This document shows, in pieces, positions 1-6,104 of a stretch of 11,042 nucleotides of DNA. The stretch lies in NCBI GenBank assembly GCA_003645975.1, contig QNDP01000018.1, forward strand, positions 1 through 11,042, given 5' to 3'. The notes beneath the pieces are model-generated. The model made no database searches. It saw nothing but the letters and a program-made list of their open reading frames with translations, and had not been told where the DNA came from. Source of the DNA: Candidatus Hydrothermota bacterium (lineage in GTDB: Bacteria; Hydrothermota; Hydrothermia; B15-G9). Position numbers and translations under genes: made by a program. Within the stretch, counting starts at the first letter, position 1, and every line of letters begins with the position of its first letter.

Positions 1-2679
1 GGACATCAGACCACCCAGATGATTGAACACAAACAACTTGTTTTGGGACACAATTGCCACTTCGAGATAGCCGTCGTCATCGATGTCGCCGAGCGCAAGT
101 CCTCCTTCGGGTTCTCCATCAAGCTTTACGCTCCACTTCGCTGTGCCGTCGGGCTTCACGACTGCGAGCGTTCCGTCGTTACGCACGATGACTATGTCGT
201 CCTCACCGTCCGCATCGAGGTCGCCGATCACCGGCGGAATGCGCGATTCCAGAACGAGAGGTTCAAAGAGTGTGTCCTGAACCTCGAATGTGGCGCCGTC
301 GATCTTCAATAGTCGGCCGTCGGTCGAAAGCAGCCAGATGGTTCCGTCTTTGACCGCAGGTGGCGTTCTGACCGGCGTTCCGACAAAAATCGAGTTGAGG
401 ATTTCACCGTTCCGATCGATGAGATGCAGCTCCTCGTTGTCCGAGCCGATGAGGATTTTGTCGCCGAATGCAACCGGCGGGCAGACCGAGCCATCGGGAA
501 GGTCAATCGGGGGATTCCACAGATCCGCCATTGTCGTCGGATCTACAGCGAAGAGTTTGCCGTAATCCGTTGAAAAAACAAGCTTTAGGCTTGCCGTATC
601 ATCTCCGAAGTTTGTCAAGGCTATTCCATATGTGAACCCCTCGTCCTTCAATGTCCGAGAGGCAATCGGAAGGCCTGTTTGATCCAGAAGGAAAATCCTG
701 ATTTCATTCCAATGGTCTAAGGTGTCGATTTCTCCTGTGTGCCAATCCTCGAAAGTGGAATCGACCGTAAGGTTCGCCACAGCGACGATGAAATCGCCAT
801 CCGGTTTCAAAAAAGTCGATTTCACATCCAACTCCAGCCTTGTGAAACCGATGTATGGCGTCGAATCTCTGAGAACAACTTCAGGAATAAGCCTTCTTGG
901 AAAGCCGTCCTGAGTGAACGAACGCACAAGCTTGAAGCTCATGGCCGAATCCGGTGCCGAGATATCGAAAATGCGGATGTGTGTGAAACTTCCGTTGTTA
1001 TCACGGCTTGACGGCCTTGTGTAGTCGGAAAATTCGGTGTTATTACCCTCAAAATAGGGGTCATAGGGGCATCCGAACCATGTATAGGGGTAAGGCCTCA
1101 TGTCAGTCCAATGTTCAAGGTCTTGGACGCCGTCGGCCTCCTCCAAATCGACCGCCATAGGGTCGCCGACCTCGAGTTCGTTGTAAGCATATCTGTCCCA
1201 AACCAGATCCTCATCGATGTGCCAGATAAGAAGTCCCTTTCCGGGCAGCAGGAAGTCATTTTCGCCGAAGAACGAGACGAAGACGCCGTCGCGCCAAAGC
1301 CCCTTCACCCATCCATCGCCATCGACATCGTCAAGTTTGTATTCCACGAGGAAATATTCGTGGCTGTTTATCGGTATTTTGTAAATTCTGGGCAATGCAT
1401 GTGGATTGGTGAGGAATCGGCCGAGCGAATCGGTCAACACAGCCGACGGCCAGACGGTGAAGGAGTCAACAGAGTTTGACGGCGTAACCGTTTGGAACAC
1501 ATTGCCATAGAATATTCCGCCGTCTCCCCATATCAAACGAACTATGTAATCGATCCACCATCTTTCAAATGCGTTTGGCAGGGGAGCGATCAAACCCTCT
1601 GGTATTGTGTCGGTTTCACCTTTGTAACCGAGATAGCCGCCTGACGCCATGATGCCCCAAGCACCGATGCCTATGCGCTCAGGCGGCCATGAGACATCAT
1701 ACAAATCTGGCGCTGCGAAAAAGTTGTGCATAGATTCGTGGACAAGCGTTGCATGAAGTTTTACCTCGACGCCGTCTTGGGACATGGTCTCGGACATAAC
1801 GGCGGCATCATACACGGTGTCAGCACCTTCGTTCAGCACAACGAACGGCTTTCCAAAGGCATATTGAAGCACTCCCGGTGGCACATAGACCGCCGGGAGA
1901 TCGAAAGGTGTGTCCCCCATGTCGGTCTGCCATGCACTTCCTGCGTGGAAGATCACATAGCGGTCAAGCACACCTTCTTCCGCATCGACCATTCCGTTGT
2001 TGTCCAGATCGTCGAAATCGATGTTCAAAAGGGTGTCGCGGTCTGCGGCCTTCAGTGCGTCCCGGATGATCGCCGCAAGTCCGTAAATCCAATTTGCGGT
2101 GTCCCCGTAATACACCATCGGATGCGGGAGCTGATATGCAGTAGATTCGCCTTCGGGCACCACCACGAATTCGATCTTGACCTTTCCATAAGTTGCGTTG
2201 CGATAGTAATCTGCGACATATTCCAGCAGATGTTCGAAATAGGTCTTCGTGTGCGGAGGGTCATAAAGTGGGTTGAACACCGTGTCCCCGTCATCTGTTA
2301 TTCTCAGAATCGGATCTCGACCGTTGTCCTCAAGGATGAACTTCCCTCGTCCCGTCGTGCGCGGATCGTCAGGGTCTTCGTAAGGAAATTCGACCCGAAT
2401 TGCCAAGACTCTGACGACGAGCGTATCTCCCTGCTTCGCGCTTCTGAGTCCGTTAAGGAACTGCGGGACAGTGAAAAGTGGCGGGTTCTGGCGCCAGTAT
2501 GGTCTGAGTCTCTCCCTCAAAATCCTCTCTCGGTTGATCACATGTTTTCCCCATGTGGAATCCAGGGTGAAGACGGCGTCGTGGCCTTTGGGAAGCAGTC
2601 CAACCGATGCCTCCACAGAAGAATCCATCAAAATCAGCAGGGCGAATATGTAAAGCACTGATTTCCAAGCTGTTCGCAT
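1..2679 (-). CDS. Secreted M6-family metalloprotease with C-terminal propeller/FG-GAP region, 3' end outside window
   Basis: Open from ATG at 2679 to the window edge: 893 codons and no stop. I checked the frame through the catalytic region. GGAGG lies 8 nt before the ATG. Residues 1-24 form a signal peptide (hydrophobic core, end at VEA). The zinc site HESMH is at 314-318, followed by APDLYD (323-328). The later M6 blocks are WGIMASGG (341-348), EYFLVEYK (about 441-448), GLLIWHIDE (482-490) and VDLEEADG (510-517). A calcium-binding-like stretch DFDDLDNNGMVD (221-232) precedes the active site. From about 675 on there is PQQ/propeller-like sequence, then two FG-GAP-type calcium loops, GDLDADGED (819-827) and GDIDDDG (864-870). 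The family comprises secreted zinc endopeptidases such as immune inhibitor A. Oddity: canonical M6 sites read HExxHxxGxPDxYD, but here one extra residue separates HExxH from PDLYD and the glycine is absent. A C-terminal sorting domain beyond the edge is likely but unseen. Confidence 0.9.
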   Translation of the reverse strand, partial: MRTAWKSVLYIFALLILMDSSVEASVGLLPKGHDAVFTLDSTWGKHVINRERILRERLRPYWRQNPPLFTVPQFLNGLRSAKQGDTLVVRVLAIRVEFPYEDPDDPRTTGRGKFILEDNGRDPILRITDDGDTVFNPLYDPPHTKTYFEHLLEYVADYYRNATYGKVKIEFVVVPEGESTAYQLPHPMVYYGDTANWIYGLAAIIRDALKAADRDTLLNIDFDDLDNNGMVDAEEGVLDRYVIFHAGSAWQTDMGDTPFDLPAVYVPPGVLQYAFGKPFVVLNEGADTVYDAAVMSETMSQDGVEVKLHATLVHESMHNFFAAPDLYDVSWPPERIGIGAWGIMASGGYLGYKGETDTIPEGLIAPLPNAFERWWIDYIVRLIWGDGGIFYGNVFQTVTPSNSVDSFTVWPSAVLTDSLGRFLTNPHALPRIYKIPINSHEYFLVEYKLDDVDGDGWVKGLWRDGVFVSFFGENDFLLPGKGLLIWHIDEDLVWDRYAYNELEVGDPMAVDLEEADGVQDLEHWTDMRPYPYTWFGCPYDPYFEGNNTEFSDYTRPSSRDNNGSFTHIRIFDISAPDSAMSFKLVRSFTQDGFPRRLIPEVVLRDSTPYIGFTRLELDVKSTFLKPDGDFIVAVANLTVDSTFEDWHTGEIDTLDHWNEIRIFLLDQTGLPIASRTLKDEGFTYGIALTNFGDDTASLKLVFSTDYGKLFAVDPTTMADLWNPPIDLPDGSVCPPVAFGDKILIGSDNEELHLIDRNGEILNSIFVGTPVRTPPAVKDGTIWLLSTDGRLLKIDGATFEVQDTLFEPLVLESRIPPVIGDLDADGEDDIVIVRNDGTLAVVKPDGTAKWSVKLDGEPEGGLALGDIDDDGYLEVAIVSQNKLFVFNHLGGLMS

Positions 2680-2837
2680 ATCTCAAACCTCCAAAGTGAA
2701 TTGTGAAAGTTTAAGGTCAAAGGCCGAAAAGAGAAACCAAAAATTCAAAACATCTCCAATTTTACGAAAGCCGAAAGAGTTAAGTGCTTGAGATGCAAAA
2801 GATTGCTTCGTTGTAAAGGTCAACTTATCTTAATCTG

Positions 2838-4088
2838 TCAGAACACTATGACTCGGAGATAGTTAGCGGCCTTCCCGTCCGAAATCCTTATGAAAAACAC
2901 ACCGTTGTGCGGAAGTTCTATCTCAAATTTTGGCGGAGACGCAGTTGTGGAGAGGAGTCTTTGTCCATTTGACTCAAAGATTTCTACTTTCGAGGACGAA
3001 CGGATAGGAATTCCCAACTGTCGAGTTGCAACGATCGTTCTGAAGTTCAAGGGGACAGTTTCGATCGGCCGTCCACCGTCATCTTCTGCAACATTTTCAG
3101 GATGTATTGGAACCCAAGTTGCTCCTCCGTCGGTAGTTATGAGCACGACATTCGAGTCTCCGACGACGACTCCATGCAGGTTGTCGCTGAATTCGACATC
3201 GAAAAGCGTGGTTGTTACACCTGAATTTTGGAGTTCCCATGTGGCACCGCCGTCGGTGGTATGGAGTATCGTTCCAAGTTCACCAACCGCCCAGCCTTCG
3301 TTTTGATCGACGAAATAGACAGCCCTCAATGTGTGTCCGAGTTGGGGTGTGCAATCGTCCCAAACAGCTCCATGCGTATCTGTGCAGTAAATTTTAGGTT
3401 CATAGGGCAGTGTGTCGGTGCCTCCGACAAGCCATCCGTTATCGTAATCGACGAAAAAGACATCAAAATAATCGTAAACCGAATCCTGAATGATGATCTG
3501 CCAAGAGGTTCCGCCGTCCATCGTGTAAATCAGGAAACCCTGCCCGCCGCGGTTGATGGGGTCGCCTGCCGCATAGAAGGCTTCCAGCGAATCGAACGGA
3601 GCTACACCGTAAAGTTCTGTGGCATAAGGTATTGTCGGACCGGCAGTCCAGCCATTCGGCGGTGGGTTGCCGCCGCTCGATGTCCTTGCGTATATCGCAT
3701 CGCCACATGCCGCCCAGCCGACCATGCTGTTCAGGAACTTAGCACGGGTCACGAATTTCGAGACACCATAGACCTGTTGAGTCCAAGTCAGACCACCGTC
3801 ATCGGTTCTGTAAATGTAGCCTTCCATGCCGACCACCCATCCGGTGTATCTATCGACGAATTCGACATCAAAAAGTGGCACATAGAAACCCGTGTGGATG
3901 GTGAACCCGCGCTCCTCCCAAGTCTCTCCGAAGTCGGGTGAGTAATAGACATTGCTTCGAGAGGTGTCTTTGGCAACGACCCAGATGTGGGATCCGCGGA
4001 CCGAGACGCCGTGAAAGTTCTTGTAGGGCTGTGCATTGAGTGCCTGTGCGGACATCAAAATCGCCGTCCAAATCACAAAATTTCGCAT
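2838..4088 (-). CDS. Secreted BNR/YCF48-like beta-propeller protein with C-terminal sorting-type domain
   Basis: A 416-residue exported protein. The ATG at 4088 has AGGAGG 7 nt upstream. The signal peptide is residues 1-19 (core VIWTAILMSAQA, cleavage after ALNA). Seven Asp-box/BNR-type strand motifs recur about every 40-50 residues: YSPDFGETW (49-57), YRTDDGGLTW (93-102), a degenerate YARTSSGG (133-140), YTMDGGTSW (188-196), YCTDTHGAVW (234-243), HTTDGGATW (276-284) and ITTDGGATW (317-325). Most are preceded by a G-W-x-V-G strand. This predicts a seven-bladed propeller like plant/cyanobacterial YCF48 and bacterial Asp-box proteins. Residues 363-416 (KVEIFESNGQRLL ... PHNGVFFIRI) look like the FlgD/Por-type C-terminal domain that directs secretion or surface attachment in FCB bacteria. 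The ligand is unknown; such propellers usually bind protein or glycan. The gene lies 158 bp upstream of the protease gene on the same strand and may be cotranscribed with it. Confidence 0.87.
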   Translation of the reverse strand: MRNFVIWTAILMSAQALNAQPYKNFHGVSVRGSHIWVVAKDTSRSNVYYSPDFGETWEERGFTIHTGFYVPLFDVEFVDRYTGWVVGMEGYIYRTDDGGLTWTQQVYGVSKFVTRAKFLNSMVGWAACGDAIYARTSSGGNPPPNGWTAGPTIPYATELYGVAPFDSLEAFYAAGDPINRGGQGFLIYTMDGGTSWQIIIQDSVYDYFDVFFVDYDNGWLVGGTDTLPYEPKIYCTDTHGAVWDDCTPQLGHTLRAVYFVDQNEGWAVGELGTILHTTDGGATWELQNSGVTTTLFDVEFSDNLHGVVVGDSNVVLITTDGGATWVPIHPENVAEDDGGRPIETVPLNFRTIVATRQLGIPIRSSSKVEIFESNGQRLLSTTASPPKFEIELPHNGVFFIRISDGKAANYLRVIVF

Positions 4089-4133
4089 AATTCCACCTCC
4101 TCAAATGTGGGACATCCAAGTTTTGGTTTTGGG

Positions 4134-4163
4134 ATTCTATTCCACAATCACACCGTGTCGCAA
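4134..4163 (-). promoter_or_regulatory. Possible promoter for the BNR propeller gene
   Basis: Reading the minus strand, TTGCGA (4158-4163) and TAGAAT (4134-4139) are separated by 18 nt. The predicted transcription start near 4127 leaves a leader of about 39 nt before the ATG at 4088. The -10 matches the consensus at 5 of 6 positions and the -35 at 4 of 6. It overlaps the last codon of the frameshifted upstream gene only marginally, so the propeller gene could have its own promoter. This is a motif match only. Confidence 0.35.
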
Positions 4164-4166
4164 GGG

Positions 4167-4809
4167 TCAGCGGACAAGTGATATGAGTTTGAGTGTAACG
4201 ATCTCGCTCTCCCTTAGCGCTCCGACGATGAAAACCCCTCGATGTGGTGGCCGCCGTCTCAGTGTCCGACTCTTAAAGCGTGCCAAACATCTGCCTGAGA
4301 CATCGTAAATTTCAAAAACATTCGCATTCCGGAACGAGCAGGTCGAACTGCTCACCGGATCGCAATCTCAACGTCAGAGGGCGATGGGGACACAAATGTC
4401 CGCCGTCAAGCCCTGTCGGTGGGTTGTATAGCGAATCGGCGACCCATCGGACTGCCCGCCATCGATGGGGCATAGTCCGAGCGTGTGGCATAGGCAATTT
4501 GAATTCAAGGGTATCAGACGACGGATCTTCACTCTTCCGTTGCCGATACACAATCGAGCCCATCGTATAAGCTATGTCGAGGTCGCAATGGTAACGGAGT
4601 GAATCCCATAGAGCCACAAGTTCAGGCGTCGTATAGCCTTGACAGTAGCTCATCCGTTGGCTGTTCCAATAAAGCTCGTCCGTGCAGCGGTAATCCTTTG
4701 GATGAAGGATTTTTTTCTCATGAGTTTGATCTCGGTCAGGCTGCTTCGCCTTGTAATTCTCCATGAATCGCAATATCTTAGAAATCCACAAGAGACCTTG
4801 ACAAAACAT
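4167..4809 (-). pseudogene. Frameshifted remnant of a protein with a C-terminal sorting-type domain
   Basis: Two minus-strand reading frames abut. One runs from 4809 to a TGA at 4312-4314 (165 residues) and ends RSGEQFDLLVPECECF. The other continues to a stop at 4167-4169 as NVFEIYDVSGRCLARF ... PHRGVFIVGALRESE. Removing one A from the A5 run at 4314-4318 joins them as ECECF-EIYDVSGR. The joined C-terminus matches the end of the propeller protein at 2838-4088: PLTLR versus PLNFR, FEIYDVSGR versus VEIFESNGQ, and PHRGVFIV versus PHNGVFFI. So this is most likely one gene broken by a single-base indel, whether mutation, assembly error or slippage. The upstream part (YTTPELVALWDSL, GLDGGHLCPHRP) is not a domain I recognise. 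No ribosome binding site precedes any ATG in the frame and no signal peptide is visible, so the 5' part also seems lost. The start is arbitrary. Confidence 0.55.
4751..4779 (+). promoter_or_regulatory. Possible promoter for the coiled-coil/protease genes
   Basis: TTGTAA (4751-4756) and TATCTT (4774-4779) are spaced by 17 nt, each matching the sigma70 consensus at 4 of 6 positions. Transcription would start near 4786, about 40 nt before the ATG at 4827. It lies inside the degraded minus-strand gene. The match is weak, but it is the best-spaced candidate I found in front of the plus-strand cluster. Confidence 0.25.
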
Positions 4810-4826
4810 GAGGAGGTCAAGCTTAC

Positions 4827-5459
4827 ATGGCTGAAGCGGCTGTCAAGAATGAAAGGGCGAGAAGGACGCCCGATGAAGATGTGAAAGGGATCGAGGATGT
4901 TTGGAGCGGCGGTCCAAAAAGCGAAGATTACATCAAAATCCTCGCGAAATTGACAAAGCTCGAGGAGGAGCTGAGTGCGCAGAGGACGATCCTCCAGAAT
5001 CTGCTCGAACTGAATCAGGTGCAGTTTCGGGCGATGGAAAAGAGGTTTGATTCACTCCAACGGGAGATAGAGATGGGATTTCAGGCTGTCTTCGAGCGGT
5101 TCAAGGCGATGGATGAACGGTTCAAGGCGATAGATGAACGATTCAAGGCGATGGACGAGCGGTTCGAGGCACTTCAAAGGGAGATGGACAAGCGATTTGA
5201 AGCCATGCAACGAGAGATGGACGCAAGGTTCAACGCCGTCTTCGACAGGTTTAAAGCGATAGACGAACGGTTCGATGCCGTCTTCGAGCGATTCAAGGCA
5301 ATAGACGAACGGTTCGATGCCGTCTTCGACAGGTTTAAGGCGATAGACGAACGCTTTGAGGCACTCGATCGGCGCCTCACACAGATAACTTGGATCGTCG
5401 GAATTCTCGTTGCCGCTTTCTCCGTCGCCGTCAGCATCATTTCAATCATGATTCCATGA
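4827..5459 (+). CDS. Tail-anchored coiled-coil protein with Phe-led heptad and hendecad repeats
   Basis: A 210-residue protein. The ATG at 4827 is preceded by AGGAGG (4811-4816) with a 10-nt spacer. There is no signal peptide. Residues 1-30 are charged and probably disordered, residues 35-62 start a coiled coil (KLTKLEEELSAQRTILQNLL), and residues 67-184 are an unusually regular helix. Phe occurs at 67, 74, 85, 92, 99, 106, 113, 124, 135, 142, 149, 156, 163, 170 and 177, so steps are 7 or 11 residues. The heptads read FKAIDER or FDAVFER, and the 11-residue units contain LQREM or MQREM. Residues 188-209 (WIVGILVAAFSVAVSIISIMI) form one membrane segment at the very end, implying a membrane-tethered coil facing the cytoplasm. 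It resembles DUF1640/XhlA-like coiled-coil membrane proteins only in architecture. The function is unknown. Its stop lies within the ribosome binding site of the site-2 protease gene, suggesting coupled expression. Confidence 0.85.
   Translation: MAEAAVKNERARRTPDEDVKGIEDVWSGGPKSEDYIKILAKLTKLEEELSAQRTILQNLLELNQVQFRAMEKRFDSLQREIEMGFQAVFERFKAMDERFKAIDERFKAMDERFEALQREMDKRFEAMQREMDARFNAVFDRFKAIDERFDAVFERFKAIDERFDAVFDRFKAIDERFEALDRRLTQITWIVGILVAAFSVAVSIISIMIP
5085..5360 (+). repeat. In-gene tandem repeats encoding the coiled-coil heptads
   Basis: Diverged 21-nt (heptad) and 33-nt (hendecad) units. One 29-bp stretch is exactly duplicated at 5259-5287 and 5301-5329, a 42-bp period equal to two heptads (IDERFDAVF). 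Identity of synonymous positions within this pair points to recent duplication or conversion, whereas other units differ at third positions. Such an array can change length by whole heptads without breaking the frame. Confidence 0.8.
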
Positions 5460-5474
5460 GGAGGTCAAAAATTG
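5459..5474 (+). promoter_or_regulatory. Ribosome binding site overlapping stop codon; decides the TTG start of the site-2 protease
   Basis: AGGAGG at 5459-5464 begins on the last base of the upstream TGA (5457-5459). It is followed by 7 nt and TTG at 5472. The nearby ATG at 5456 is out of frame with the protease. The string AGGAGGTCAA also stands before the coiled-coil gene (4811-4820). The arrangement favours translational coupling of the two genes. Confidence 0.75.
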
Positions 5475-6083
5475 TTCAGTTGGATTGACTTCTTTGGACA
5501 GGCATTGCTCTGGCTGCCTGCGATGCTATTTGCATTGACAATTCACGAATTTTCACACGGATATGTGGCCTATCTTTGTGGCGATATGACCGCAGCTTAC
5601 CACGGCCGCCTGACTTTCAATCCCCTCAAGCACATCGACCCCATAGGATTTATCGCTTTGATAGTTCTCCATATCGGTTGGGCGAAGCCGGTGCCGGTGA
5701 ATCCTCATGCACTCCGCAATCCAAGACGGGATGCGTTGCTCGTCGCATTGGCAGGTCCTGCCTCAAACATAGCGACTGCAATAGTCAGTGCGTTCCTGCT
5801 TAAGTTATTCTTGGCTATGGGGATGCCGAGCATTGTGCTCCAGATGATCGTTGGTTTCGTTTACATCAATGTAGCACTGGGCATTTTCAATCTGATACCA
5901 CTACCTCCACTTGATGGTTGGCGCATCGTCGAATACTTCTGGCGAAATCATCCACCGGCCGAGCGGCTCTTTCCTTTGACATTGGCGATTCTCCTGATAG
6001 TCATGAACTTCGTGCCATGGGTAATCATGGGGCCGATCCGTTTGGCATACAAGTTAATTTTGCACATCTTTGGAATTTGGTAA
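5472..6083 (+). CDS. Site-2 protease family (M50) integral membrane metallopeptidase
   Basis: A 203-residue polytopic membrane protein of the short YwhC/YdiL-like M50 type, without PDZ or CBS domains; the length is normal for that group. The TTG start is chosen from the ribosome binding site at 5459-5464. The first helix carries the zinc motif HEFSH (25-29; H25, H29 ligands, E26 catalytic). Then come the family blocks HGRLTFNPLKHIDPIG (44-59), GWAKPVPVNP (69-78) and AGPASN (94-99). The C-terminal motif is NLIPLPPLDG (140-149), with D148 as the third zinc ligand. Hydrophobic helices lie around 10-25, 54-70, 87-113, 120-140 and 168-186. These enzymes cut transmembrane segments of membrane proteins. 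The substrate is not known; the cotranslated tail-anchored coiled-coil protein just upstream is an obvious candidate partner or substrate, but that is inference. The catalytic set is complete, so it should be active. Confidence 0.93.
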   Translation: MFSWIDFFGQALLWLPAMLFALTIHEFSHGYVAYLCGDMTAAYHGRLTFNPLKHIDPIGFIALIVLHIGWAKPVPVNPHALRNPRRDALLVALAGPASNIATAIVSAFLLKLFLAMGMPSIVLQMIVGFVYINVALGIFNLIPLPPLDGWRIVEYFWRNHPPAERLFPLTLAILLIVMNFVPWVIMGPIRLAYKLILHIFGIW

Positions 6084-6091
6084 CTTAGAAC

Positions 6092-6104
6092 AGGGGTGAA
6101 GATG
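6092..6104 (+). promoter_or_regulatory. Ribosome binding site deciding the start of the secreted FN3 protein
   Basis: AGGGGTGA at 6092-6099 lies 2 nt before ATG 6102-6104 (5 nt from the GGGG core). A GTG at 6096 is in frame but sits inside this site, so it is unlikely to be the start. A second ATG follows at 6105, also compatible, and would remove one residue. Confidence 0.6.

Noticed and set aside
1726..2661. Long plus-strand open frame (311 codons) opposite the M6 protease
   Set aside because: It is antisense to the catalytic half of the protease, has no ribosome binding site or recognisable domain, and is rich in His, Arg and Cys as expected of a shadow frame.
3228..3941. Plus-strand open frame of 237 codons opposite the propeller gene
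   Set aside because: The opposite strand encodes a clear signal peptide, seven BNR motifs and a C-terminal domain with a good ribosome binding site; this frame shows none of these.
4387..4430. GGHLCPHRP in the broken gene as a DNA/RNA non-specific endonuclease motif (DRGHL-like)
   Set aside because: Only GHL and P match by eye, the Asp-Arg before it is missing, and the surrounding sequence does not resemble the nuclease fold.
5085..5360. Regular repeats as a CRISPR-like or intergenic tandem array
   Set aside because: They are in frame, with units of 21 and 33 nt and no spacers, and they encode a coherent coiled coil.
5174..5449. Minus-strand repetitive Ser/Arg/Asn-rich frame of 91 codons
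   Set aside because: It is the antisense reading of the heptad array; its repeats merely mirror those of the coiled-coil gene.
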